From assembly GCA_963798855.1 (NCBI GenBank), contig CAWCUU010000001.1, forward strand, positions 806,001-870,000: a stretch of DNA of 64,000 nt, written 5' to 3'. The notes beneath the pieces are model-generated. The model searched no databases. It saw only the letters and a list, made by a program, of their open reading frames with translations, and was not told the DNA's origin. Source of the stretch: CAWCUU01 sp963798855. GTDB taxonomy: Bacteria > Gemmatimonadota > Gemmatimonadetes > Longimicrobiales > RSA9. The number at the start of each line of letters is the position of its first letter. Position 1 is the stretch's first letter. Of this stretch, positions 25,127-33,090 are shown piece by piece. The position numbers were made by a program, and so were the translations under genes.

Positions 25127-26298
25127 TGAACCTCGCAACGGGCATTCTGATCGGGGCCGCGCTGCTCGGCCTCTACACCTATGTCGGGTACCCGCTCCTG
25201 GTCGCCGTGCTGGGGCGCAGGCGCCGTCTCGTCCTGCGGCCGGAGCCCCGCGAATGGCCGCGCATATCGTTCAGCGTTCCCGCCTACAACGAAGAAGCGG
25301 AGATCGGCGAGACGATCGAGGCACTGCTGGCGATCGACTATCCGGCGGATCGCCGTCAGATCATCGTCGTGTCCGACGCCTCCACGGATCGGACCGACGA
25401 GATCGTGTCGAGCTATGCGGATCGTGGGGTCGAGCTGGTTCGGCAGCCGGTCCGGCAGGGCAAGACGGCCGCGGAGGAGCTCGCCGGGCGCAAGGTCACG
25501 GGCGAGATCGTGATCAATACGGACGCGTCGATCCGCATCGCCCCGCACAGCATCAAGCCGCTGGTGCGGCAGTTCCAGGACGCGCGAGTCGGCGTCGCGT
25601 CCGGACGCGACATCAGCATCTCGCGCCTCGACCGCGAGCAGAACACCGGGGAAGCCGGATACGTCGGTTATGAGATGGCTGTACGCGACGCCGAGACCCG
25701 TTACTACGGAATCGTCGGCGCGTCGGGCTGCCTCTACGCGATCCGCACCGATCTGCACCGCCTCCCATTGCCGCAGGCGCTCAGTCGCGACTTCGCTTCC
25801 GCGTTGCACGCCGAGGAGAACGGCTTCAGGGCCGTGTCGGTTCCGGAGGCCATTTGCTACGTTCCCAGAGTCGCCTCGCTGCAGGTCGAATATCGCCGCA
25901 AAACCCGCACGATAGAGCGCGGAATGCACACGCTCTGGCACAAGCGCCACCTCCTCAACCCGTTCCGCCACCCCGCATTCGCCTGGATGCTGTGGAGCCA
26001 CAAGATTGCCCGCTGGGCGCTGCCGTGGGCAGGGCTCGCGGCCTGTCTGGCTCTCTCGTGGCTCGCCCCGCGACAAAGGTGGGCCGCGGTGCTCTCGATC
26101 GGGGCTGCGCTGGCGCTGGCGGTCGGCCTGGCGGGCTGGCGCGTGGCGGCTCGAGGGCGGTCGCTGCCGCGCGTTGTCGCCATCCTCGCGTACGGACTGG
26201 TGGGGAACATCGCCGCAATGCGGGCGTTTCTGCGCCTGGTATTCGGGGGTCGCCACGCGATGTGGGAGCCGACTCGACGGAGCGCGCCCGTCCGCTGA
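25126..26298 (+). CDS. membrane glycosyltransferase, GT2 family
   Basis: Processive-type GT2 protein of 390 aa. An N-terminal membrane segment (LATGILIGAALLGLYTYVGYPLLVAVL) is followed by the GT-A domain with FSVPAYNEEAEIGETIEALL, VVSDASTDRTDEIV (donor-binding DxS/DxD region), INTDASIRIAP and GASGCLYAIR. The later acidic position is in LHAEENGF. Three or four further hydrophobic segments lie in the last 120 residues. The layout resembles hyaluronan/PgaC-like synthases but lacks a clear QxxRW (RRKTRTIERGM is in its place). It starts with ATG at 25126, with a TTG just before. Confidence 0.9.
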   Translation: MNLATGILIGAALLGLYTYVGYPLLVAVLGRRRRLVLRPEPREWPRISFSVPAYNEEAEIGETIEALLAIDYPADRRQIIVVSDASTDRTDEIVSSYADRGVELVRQPVRQGKTAAEELAGRKVTGEIVINTDASIRIAPHSIKPLVRQFQDARVGVASGRDISISRLDREQNTGEAGYVGYEMAVRDAETRYYGIVGASGCLYAIRTDLHRLPLPQALSRDFASALHAEENGFRAVSVPEAICYVPRVASLQVEYRRKTRTIERGMHTLWHKRHLLNPFRHPAFAWMLWSHKIARWALPWAGLAACLALSWLAPRQRWAAVLSIGAALALAVGLAGWRVAARGRSLPRVVAILAYGLVGNIAAMRAFLRLVFGGRHAMWEPTRRSAPVR

Positions 26299-26405
26299 AC
26301 CGGGCGTCGCTGGCCCGCTCGGGAATGTCGGTGGAAGGTCCGGATCCTGCATAAGGCTGGGTCTATCAATCTTCCGGGACCGAGAGAGCGTTCATCGGCG
26401 GACTC

Positions 26406-26425
26406 GCGGGGTTTCTGAATCCCGC
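26406..26425 (+). terminator. 8-bp hairpin after the GT2 gene
   Basis: GCGGGGTT-tctg-AATCCCGC gives an 8-bp stem (one G-U pair) with a four-base loop, about 108 bases after the GT2 stop in the 280-base gap before the sulfotransferase. There is no T-tract, so it may act as a pause or transcript-end hairpin. Confidence 0.3.
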
Positions 26426-26578
26426 CTTCGACAATATCTTGGCGCAGCCTCGTGCCGATTTCAGAGGCGCTCGAATGCGCAAGCCCTGTGAGCTGGGCGG
26501 AAGTGTGGACGAGGCGACGCTCCGGCTGTCAAGGCTGTGCGGAGAACGGCTCTCGACGCGAGGATCACACGAACAGGC

Positions 26579-27454
26579 ATGTTGCCCTCTTTCATTGTAA
26601 TCGGGGCTGCGAAGTGCGGCACGACGAGCATATGTGAACTGCTGGGTCAGCATCCCAATGTCTTCGTCACCACGCCAAAGGAACCCCACTATTTCTCGCG
26701 GATCACCACCTTCGAATCTTCCCGGTCCTGGTACGAATCCCTCTTCGAGCCCGCCGCGGGACGAAGCGCCACAGGGGAGGGAAGCACGAGCTACACGCAT
26801 CCACACAGGATCGACCTCGTCGTTCCGCGCCTGCAGCGGGAGATCCCCGACTGCCGCCTGATCTACATGGTGCGACATCCGGTTCGCCGTCTCGAGTCGG
26901 ACTGGAAGATGCGCACGCTGGAGGGGCGCCTTTCAGGCCCGATATCCGACGTGCTGGACCGGAACGTCAGCCTGGTGACCCTGGGCCTCTATTACGCGCG
27001 CCTCAGCGCCTACCGGGCAGCGTTCGCGGACGGGCAGATCCTTGTGGTCTTCCTCGAGGATCTCGAGCGCGATCCGGAGCGGGAGCTGGCACGAGTCTTC
27101 CGCCACATCGGCGTGGACCCAGCGTTCGTACCGGAGGGACTGCAACGGCGGCGGAATACATCCGTGGAGCGGGCTGAATCGGTCGTGGCCGAGAGGCTGG
27201 CGCGTCGCATGCCGATGGCCTTCCGCCTCGGTCGTCGTCTTCCGGCCGGTGTGCGCCGGCTCGTGAAGAGAGGTTTTGGATGGTCGGTGTCCCGCGAGCC
27301 TGCCGTGCGATGGGAGCCGGGCGCGTTGCGGTCCGTGGTCGAGATCTTTCGAGAAGACAGTCTCCAACTGCTGAGCTACTGCGGCAAGTCGCTCGATATC
27401 TGGAACCTGGACGCCTTGGGCATGATGCCCGCTCGGAGCGGCGCCCGTGCCTGA
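26579..27454 (+). CDS. PAPS-dependent sulfotransferase
   Basis: Second sulfotransferase, 291 aa. The PAPS 5' loop is IGAAKCGTTS (residues 8-17). PKEPHYFS is the acceptor-side motif common to heparan-sulfate-type sulfotransferases. The 3'-phosphate motif is RLIYMVRHPVRRLESDW. The ATG at 26579 places the P-loop at the N-terminus as in relatives; the frame opens 14 codons earlier. It overlaps the ABC transporter start by 8 bases, suggesting that sulfation and export are cotranscribed. Confidence 0.9.
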   Translation: MLPSFIVIGAAKCGTTSICELLGQHPNVFVTTPKEPHYFSRITTFESSRSWYESLFEPAAGRSATGEGSTSYTHPHRIDLVVPRLQREIPDCRLIYMVRHPVRRLESDWKMRTLEGRLSGPISDVLDRNVSLVTLGLYYARLSAYRAAFADGQILVVFLEDLERDPERELARVFRHIGVDPAFVPEGLQRRRNTSVERAESVVAERLARRMPMAFRLGRRLPAGVRRLVKRGFGWSVSREPAVRWEPGALRSVVEIFREDSLQLLSYCGKSLDIWNLDALGMMPARSGARA

Positions 27455-29234
27455 TCCCACCGCAGCATCTGCACAGAGGATGAGATCGACGCGACTTGAT
27501 TTCGACTCTGGAGACGCCGGATCGACGCGCTTCGTCTTCTACTTCTTGAAGGCCTATCCGCGCCGGAGCGCCTTGATGGTCGTGCTGCTCGCGCTCAGCG
27601 GAATCGCGGAAGGTATCGGCGTGGTGGCGTTGCTGCCCCTGCTTCAGTTCGCCCAGGAGGGAAGCGAGCCGAGGTCCGGCATCGGCGGCGCTTTCGTCCA
27701 CGTGCTCCGACTCGCGGGCGTCGAGCCCTCGATCTTGACCTTCCTCTGTCTGATCGTCGTCGCGATGACGTTGAAAGCCGTGCTCATCTGGGTCGCCATG
27801 AGCCAGGTCGGGTACACGGTCGCCCGCGTCACCATGGATCTGCGCTTACGGCTGATGAAGGCGCTCCTCGGCGCCCGCTGGCGGTTCTTCGGAGGACAGT
27901 CATCGGGCAGCTTCGCGAACACCATCAGCTCCGAGGCCCTGCGCTCCGCGTGGGCCTACCGCGAGTCGTGCTACATGCTCGCGGGCGTGTTCCAGATCGT
28001 TATGTACGTCACGCTCTCGGCGCTGATTTCGTGGCGCATCACGATGTTCGCCCTCGTATCCGGAATCCTCCTCGCGCTGGCGCTGAACCGCTTCGTGCGT
28101 CTGAGCCGCGAAGCCGGGTGGGATCAGACGCGCCTGACACGGTCCCTCACGGGCCGGCTCGTGGACGTGCTTCAGGGCATCAAGGCGATCAAGGCCATGG
28201 CTCGCGAGAGTCTCGTCCTCCCCCTACTCGAGCAGGAGAACAAAGGTCTGAACCGGGCACAGCAGCGTCAGGTCGTCGCAGCGGAAGGACGGAAGCTGTT
28301 CCAGGAGCCGATCCTCACCGTATTGCTCGCCGCCGCGCTGTTCCTTCTCCTGCAGGTCGGTGACAAGCCCCTGTCCGCGGTCCTCGTGCTGGCGTTCGTC
28401 TTCTACCGGCTGATGCAGCAGATCAACAACCTGCAGACTCGACAGCAGACGATGGTTGCCGGAGAGAGCGCATTCTGGTCGCTTCGGGACCAGATCGAGG
28501 AGGCGGAACGGGAGCGGGAGGACACCGCGGTCGGACTCATCCCGGGGCCGCTTCGCCAGTCGCTCGAGTTCCGCGGGGTCAGCTTCGGGTATGCGTCGGA
28601 GAAGCTCATCCTCCAGGACCTCGATCTGCGGGTGCCGGCAGGGAGCTTCGTGGCCATCACGGGCGAATCCGGTGCCGGAAAGACCACGCTCGCCGACCTC
28701 GTCGTCGGCCTGCATGAGCCGACATCGGGTGAAGTGCTGATCAATGGCACGCCGTTGAGCCGCATTGCATTGCGCGAGTGGAGACGACAGATCGGATACG
28801 TGCCGCAGCAGCTCCTGCTCTTCAACGAGACCATCGCCCGCAACGTCACCCTCGGCGACGACAGCCTGAGCCGCGAGGACGTGGAGCGCGCGCTCCGGAT
28901 GGCCGGTGCATGGGATTTCGTGGCGACCCGCCCGGAAGGCATGGATACGAAGGTGGGCGAGAAGGGCGCTCTATTCTCCGGCGGCCAGGGGCAGCGGATC
29001 GCAATGGCGCGGGCGCTGGTGCACCGTCCGTCGGTGCTGGTGCTGGATGAGGTGACCACGGCCCTGGACCCAGAAACTGAACGAGCGATCTGTACCACAC
29101 TCGGCGAGCTGTCCGGTCAGGTGACAATCCTATCCATCTCGCACCAGCCCGCTATGCGGGAGGTCGCCGACACTGCATATGTTATGCGACAAGGGAAGCT
29201 CGTTCGCCTCCCCCGCCAAGTTGAGGTAGGCTGA
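27447..29234 (+). CDS. ABC exporter, permease-ATPase fusion (MsbA/PglK-like)
   Basis: Type IV ABC exporter half-transporter of 595 aa, probably flipping a lipid-linked saccharide across the inner membrane. The N-terminal ~320 residues hold about six transmembrane helices (SALMVVLLALSGIAEGIGVVALLPLL and later). The ATPase has Walker A GESGAGKTT (about residue 410), Q-loop YVPQQLLLF, signature FSGGQGQRIAMARAL and Walker B VLVLDEVTTALD with the H-loop SHQ. The start is GTG overlapping the sulfotransferase. No Wzx flippase is seen in the locus, so this may take that role. Confidence 0.93.
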   Translation: MPDPTAASAQRMRSTRLDFDSGDAGSTRFVFYFLKAYPRRSALMVVLLALSGIAEGIGVVALLPLLQFAQEGSEPRSGIGGAFVHVLRLAGVEPSILTFLCLIVVAMTLKAVLIWVAMSQVGYTVARVTMDLRLRLMKALLGARWRFFGGQSSGSFANTISSEALRSAWAYRESCYMLAGVFQIVMYVTLSALISWRITMFALVSGILLALALNRFVRLSREAGWDQTRLTRSLTGRLVDVLQGIKAIKAMARESLVLPLLEQENKGLNRAQQRQVVAAEGRKLFQEPILTVLLAAALFLLLQVGDKPLSAVLVLAFVFYRLMQQINNLQTRQQTMVAGESAFWSLRDQIEEAEREREDTAVGLIPGPLRQSLEFRGVSFGYASEKLILQDLDLRVPAGSFVAITGESGAGKTTLADLVVGLHEPTSGEVLINGTPLSRIALREWRRQIGYVPQQLLLFNETIARNVTLGDDSLSREDVERALRMAGAWDFVATRPEGMDTKVGEKGALFSGGQGQRIAMARALVHRPSVLVLDEVTTALDPETERAICTTLGELSGQVTILSISHQPAMREVADTAYVMRQGKLVRLPRQVEVG

Positions 29235-29328
29235 GACTAGTGCCGCCCTGCGCCTAACGGAGGGGTGGATAGGAAACATCGGCTCGAGCTTCATGGGTCT
29301 GTAGACGCTCTCAGGCTCCGAGTTGCCT

Positions 29329-30444
29329 TCAACGCCGCTCGCTCGGGATCCGCCACCCGAGCCCGATCCCGAGCAGCAGCAGCCCCGCTCCCATGCCGAG
29401 CCACAGCGCGTCTGCCAGCACCGTAACGGCGGTCGGTAGATCCCCGGAGTGATGGAGTAGCATCCAGCCTTCCCACGGTCCGACCGTCGCGCAGCGGACC
29501 GGAGCCGCGGCTCGCAGGCAGAAGCCCCACGCGCCATTCCTCCACAGCGAGACGCGCACGGTGTCGCCCGGACCGACGCCCCGCAAGGCCTCCTGCCATC
29601 GCAGGTCCGGTTGATCGAGCCGCCACCGGGCGGCATTGCGCCGCATGCGCAGCACGAGATCACTGCCTTCGGCTCCGAGCAGCATCACTTCCGTGCGTTG
29701 TTGATCATAAATGCTGAAGATAGGAGCCAGGCGCTCCGGCGGCGGACCTGCGATCGCGACGACGACGATCGTGTCTCCCGAGAGTAGGCTGTGCCGTGCT
29801 GCTTCGCTGTCCGCGAGGCGCCGCGAGGGAGCTGGGCGATCTCCGATGAACGCGGAGATCACGCGTCCACCGTACACGCCGAGCGAAGGTCCGAGGTCCG
29901 CCGTCCACTGCCCGTAGTACGTTCCGCGTTGAGGCTTCGGCAACAGCAGCCACGCCGACGCGACCGCGACTCCGATCGACAATAGCGCCAGCGAAGGTCC
30001 GATCGACCGACCGTGCCGAACCATCCCGGCTCTGAGCGCGCGCGCGTGCAAGACCAGCAGACCGCCCGCTACACCGCCGGTCGTATTGAAGACGACGTCA
30101 CCGACGTTCGCGAATCGCCCCGGGATTCCGAGCTGGGCCAGCTCGATCGCCGCCGAAAAGGAGGCGACCGTCACCAGCAGGCAACGGGGCCGCATGCGGG
30201 CTGCCCCGAGCGCGGCGCCGAGGGGCAGGAAGAGCAGCACGTTGACGATCGCGTCGGCCAGACCCTGCGACCCGCAGATCAGGCATACGTGACCGATCCG
30301 TGCGACCAGGGCACTGGAAGCCGGCGCTGGTCGAAGAGTCAGAAAAAGGATGACGGCTGCGGAGAAGCCTGCAGCGAGGGCAGCGAGAACTCTAGCTGCC
30401 GGAGTCCGTGGGACGCCTGAGCCGTCCGAGAGGCACGCGAGCAT
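29329..30444 (-). CDS. VanZ-family membrane protein with extracytoplasmic C-terminal domain
   Basis: Protein of 371 aa. The first ~150 residues are VanZ-like: a hydrophobic segment (LAALAAGFSAAVILFLTL), NVLLFLPLGAALG, an E-x-x-QLGIPGRFANVGDVVFNTTGG block and further helices. After a helix near residues 155-170, a ~190-residue soluble part with alternating hydrophobic strands (GDTIVVVAIAG, MLLGAEGSDLVLRMRRN, DTVRVSLWRNGAWGFCL) looks like a lectin-type beta sandwich. A final membrane helix ends the protein. VanZ proteins of this plan occur in exosortase loci; the function is unknown. Converges on the ABC transporter. Confidence 0.82.
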   Translation of the reverse strand: MLACLSDGSGVPRTPAARVLAALAAGFSAAVILFLTLRPAPASSALVARIGHVCLICGSQGLADAIVNVLLFLPLGAALGAARMRPRCLLVTVASFSAAIELAQLGIPGRFANVGDVVFNTTGGVAGGLLVLHARALRAGMVRHGRSIGPSLALLSIGVAVASAWLLLPKPQRGTYYGQWTADLGPSLGVYGGRVISAFIGDRPAPSRRLADSEAARHSLLSGDTIVVVAIAGPPPERLAPIFSIYDQQRTEVMLLGAEGSDLVLRMRRNAARWRLDQPDLRWQEALRGVGPGDTVRVSLWRNGAWGFCLRAAAPVRCATVGPWEGWMLLHHSGDLPTAVTVLADALWLGMGAGLLLLGIGLGWRIPSERR

Positions 30445-30539
30445 TCGAGGGCGGGTCCTGTCCGCTAAACCGCCACGAGGCCTGGGCGTCGTGCCGAGCG
30501 GCCGTCTTCAGGACGCGAGGAGCACCAACGAGAGATCTC

Positions 30540-31181
30540 TCAGCCTGGCAGCGCCTTCTGTACGGTTGGCATGACTTCCTTGGCGACCTCGACCGCGGTC
30601 GCATACGCGGCGGCCTCGCTGTCGACGATCGGGACGAGCACACGGACCAGCGCCTCATCGCTGCGACGCCGCAGAGCCTGATCCCTCAGGAGGTCCCACT
30701 TCACCCGATATTCGTTCGCCGCCACTCGACCCCGGCCCTGGTACCAGTAGAGGACGAGCGCGCGCGCCTGCCCGTTCGCAATGAGGTAGCGGTTCACCGG
30801 GACCGTCCCGAGCGCCGTAGCGATCCGTGCCCTGCCCTGCGTGAGCGCCTCCCATCCCGCCCCCGGCAGGCAGTTCTTCGGCGAGTGGATCGTCTTTCCC
30901 TGCGCCTGGCTGTCGTAATAGCCGACGTATACCGTGAAGCCGCGCGGCGAATCCTCCGACCCGTAGCCCCTCATCAGATACGTCGTCATGCCGGCGACCT
31001 TCCGCTCGTCCTCCGGGATGACGATGTCGCGCGAATGCAGTCCGTCGATCATGCTGGGGACGGCCGCCGCGAGCGGCTCGCGAAGCGACAGCGACCGCTG
31101 CGGGCGGACGAATCCGAACGTCGCGAGCACACCGAGGCCGAGCAGCCCCGCCGCGATCCAGGTGCTGGTCGTGCGCGTCAT
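30540..31181 (-). CDS. epsI: EpsI family protein
   Basis: EpsI-domain protein of 213 aa, the usual partner of exosortase in EPS loci and sometimes fused to it. It has an N-terminal membrane segment (TWIAAGLLGLGVLATFGFV). A periplasmic domain follows with the family pattern YVGYYDSQAQGKTIHSPKNCLPGAGW (conserved His, Cys and GW) and ALVLYWYQGRG. The molecular role is unsettled; it is needed for EPS production in several systems. The ATG at 31181 overlaps the exosortase stop (ATGA), so translation is coupled. The frame is open far upstream only because of the frameshift in the exosortase gene. Confidence 0.92.
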   Translation of the reverse strand: MTRTTSTWIAAGLLGLGVLATFGFVRPQRSLSLREPLAAAVPSMIDGLHSRDIVIPEDERKVAGMTTYLMRGYGSEDSPRGFTVYVGYYDSQAQGKTIHSPKNCLPGAGWEALTQGRARIATALGTVPVNRYLIANGQARALVLYWYQGRGRVAANEYRVKWDLLRDQALRRRSDEALVRVLVPIVDSEAAAYATAVEVAKEVMPTVQKALPG

Positions 31182-31732
31182 GCGGCCCGGCCGCGTCGTG
31201 CCGCGCGCAGACCCTCCGCCTGCACGAGCAGCCAGGCGACCCCGCCGAGGATCAGGAAGGCGGAGACGAAGATGATCCACCCCTCCGTCAGGTGCATGAA
31301 CCCGCGCCCCAGCTCCGGGCTCACGAAGTACACGAGGAATCCCGTGAGGAAGACGCGAATCCCGTTGAGGACCATCGCGATCGGAATCGCGAGCGCCACC
31401 AGGAAGAGACGCGCGCCGGGCGAACGCAGCCAGAGTCCGCCGATGAGCACGCCCAGCGCGATCAGGGCGGTCAGCGAACGAAGGCCGCTGCACGCCTCCG
31501 TCACGAAGAGTCGCTGTCCCGGCAGGTTGATCACGTTGCCGTTCAGCAGAACCGGAACGTGGCGCCAGCGGAGCAGCTCTGCTCCCATTCGTGACGCCCG
31601 GATCTGCAGCGGGAAGGCGATCGTGTCCGTGAGCACCACCGGCAGCGGAACCGAGAGCGTGATCAGCACGATCGGGAGCCACCAGTGAAGTAGCTGCCGC
31701 CACCCGAGGTACAGCACGACGAGAGCAGCCAA
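31178..31732 (-). CDS. xrt: exosortase, C-terminal catalytic part (frameshifted gene)
   Basis: Carries the catalytic residues of the exosortase/archaeosortase transpeptidase family: the cysteine in TEACSGLRSL, the arginine in NGIRVFLTG and the histidine in GFMHLTEGW. They lie among hydrophobic helices (ALIALGVLIGGLWL, LFLVALAIPIAMVL). A TTG at 31732 begins this frame, but the region before it continues a membrane helix encoded in the neighbouring frame, so it is not a natural start. Exosortases cut PEP-CTERM-type tails and attach the protein to an extracellular polymer or lipid. Confidence 0.9.
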   Translation of the reverse strand: MAALVVLYLGWRQLLHWWLPIVLITLSVPLPVVLTDTIAFPLQIRASRMGAELLRWRHVPVLLNGNVINLPGQRLFVTEACSGLRSLTALIALGVLIGGLWLRSPGARLFLVALAIPIAMVLNGIRVFLTGFLVYFVSPELGRGFMHLTEGWIIFVSAFLILGGVAWLLVQAEGLRAARRGRAA

Positions 31733-32102
31733 CTCCGAGCAGCAGCGAGAGCCGCATGGTGAAGACTTCCGCGGCGAGCCCCGACAGGTAGCGCAGGACG
31801 ATGGCGCCTACGAGCAGCAACAATCCGAGGCGGGGCTGCGGGCTCGCCCCGGCGCGGATCCCCTTTCTCCACGCGAGCACCAGCGAGAGCGGTACGAGGA
31901 GGAGCCCGTGCGAAGCGTCCGGATCCATCCACAGATCACGCCCGAAGGTCCGGATCGGCGTCCAGAACAGCAGCAGGAACGTCGTTGCCAGCACCGCGGT
32001 GCCGATCGGAAGGGCGAGGCGGCGCAACAGATCCTGATCCTGGGGAGCGCTCCGCACCGCGCTGACCGGTACGGAGCTCTCGAGGATGGGCACACCGTTC
32101 AC
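31733..32102 (-). CDS. xrt: exosortase, N-terminal part
   Basis: N-terminal portion of the exosortase: TAVLATTFLLLFWTPIRTFGRDLWMDPDASHGLLLVPLSLVLAW, a typical exosortase opening (HG after the first helix), followed by two more helices and VFTMRLSLLLG. The frame then breaks; the sensible continuation LAALVVLYLGWRQLLHWWLP is in the next frame, requiring removal of one base near 31733. The GTG at 32102 overlaps the stop of the sugar transferase (TAGTG), giving a coupled operon sugar transferase-exosortase-EpsI. The rejoined protein would be about 307 aa. Confidence 0.88.
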
Positions 32103-32899
32103 TACCAGGCTCCCTTCCGGAGAGCGACGATCGGAATCGTGCGCATGAGAATGCGAACGTCGTGCGCGAGCGACGCCTTCGACAGATACTCCAGGTCGAG
32201 GTGGACCTTCTGCCTCACGTCGTCGAGACACCGATCGTATGCGAGGTTGACCTGTGCCCAGCCCGTGATCCCGGGCAGCACCCGTTGGCGGCGCTGGTAA
32301 CCAGGCACCCGGTCCCGCAGGCTCGCGAAGATTTCCGGCTGCTCCGGTCGCGGACCCACGACGTTCATGTCCCCCTTCAGCACGTTCACGAGCTGCGGCA
32401 GCTCGTCCAGCCGGTATTTGCGAAGGAAACGACCCACCGGAGTCACGCGGTCGTCATCCGGTGTCGCCCACACCTGGCCGTACCGATCGGCGTCCGCTCG
32501 CATCGTCCGGAACTTGTAGATCGTGAACAGCCTTCCACCATAATCGACGCTCCGCCTCCAGTTGCCTCCGCTCCCCGGCCGACGGCGGTCGACGCCGACC
32601 CGCCTCTGTCGATAGATGATCGGTCCCGGGCCCGACAGCCGGACCAGTATCGCGACGATCAGAATCACGGGGGCCAGTAGAATCAGGAGCGCCGCCGCGA
32701 CCAGTACGTTCAGCAGTCGCCGGGAGCGCTCCTTTGCGTAGGTTGCACTCGACTCCCCCGCCACCAGCCACAACGGCGGTGGCTCGGCTGTCGGTGCGTC
32801 GATTCCCAGACTCACGCCGACCGCCATCGCCGCGGGCTTCGTTGGCGTGGCGTCGTTTTCTGCAGCAAAGAGCACGTGCCGACTCCGGTTTGCACACAC
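32102..32899 (-). CDS. initiating sugar (phospho)transferase, polyprenyl-phosphate type
   Basis: Bacterial sugar transferase that starts the repeat unit by moving a sugar-1-phosphate to undecaprenyl phosphate. The protein is 265 aa with one hydrophobic hairpin (LLNVLVAAALLILLAPVILIVAILV) rather than the five-helix WcaJ/WbaP membrane domain. The catalytic domain shows FTIYKFRTMRADA, LRKYRLDELPQLVNVLKGDM (DE catalytic pair), VVGPRPE and LPGITGWAQV. A disordered ~50-residue N-terminus precedes it. It heads the exosortase-EpsI operon; the inverted repeat at 32969-32997 lies 70 bases upstream. Confidence 0.93.
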   Translation of the reverse strand: MCANRSRHVLFAAENDATPTKPAAMAVGVSLGIDAPTAEPPPLWLVAGESSATYAKERSRRLLNVLVAAALLILLAPVILIVAILVRLSGPGPIIYRQRRVGVDRRRPGSGGNWRRSVDYGGRLFTIYKFRTMRADADRYGQVWATPDDDRVTPVGRFLRKYRLDELPQLVNVLKGDMNVVGPRPEQPEIFASLRDRVPGYQRRQRVLPGITGWAQVNLAYDRCLDDVRQKVHLDLEYLSKASLAHDVRILMRTIPIVALRKGAW

Positions 32900-32968
32900 T
32901 AGGACTTCAGTCCACCGCTCCCCCCTGCTGCAATCCGTGTTCGCGTTCTATGTCTTTTCCAGAAAGTC

Positions 32969-32997
32969 CGTAAGTTATTGTGAGGGCGTAACTTACG
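32969..32997. promoter_or_regulatory. 9-bp perfect inverted repeat (operator candidate)
   Basis: CGTAAGTTA (32969-32977) and TAACTTACG (32989-32997) are perfect inverted arms 11 bases apart, in an AT-rich island of an otherwise GC-rich region. On the minus strand GATAAT (33005-33000), a good -10 box, lies just before it. A repressor or activator dimer binding near the start site of the sugar transferase-exosortase-EpsI operon is plausible. No known regulator motif was recognised. Confidence 0.55.
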
Positions 32998-33090
32998 TAA
33001 TTATCTCCGATCGCGATCAGCAGGCCCGTGTGCCGCGTCGCCTCGACGGGTGTTGGGGTACTGCCACAGAACGCCGAACGTGCCGGGCGC

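Noticed and set aside
26439..26456. TTGGCGCAGCCTCGTGCC as a sigma-54 promoter for the sulfotransferase gene
   Set aside because: Spacing is again 11 and the -12 box is GTGC, so it is below the standard used for the accepted sites.
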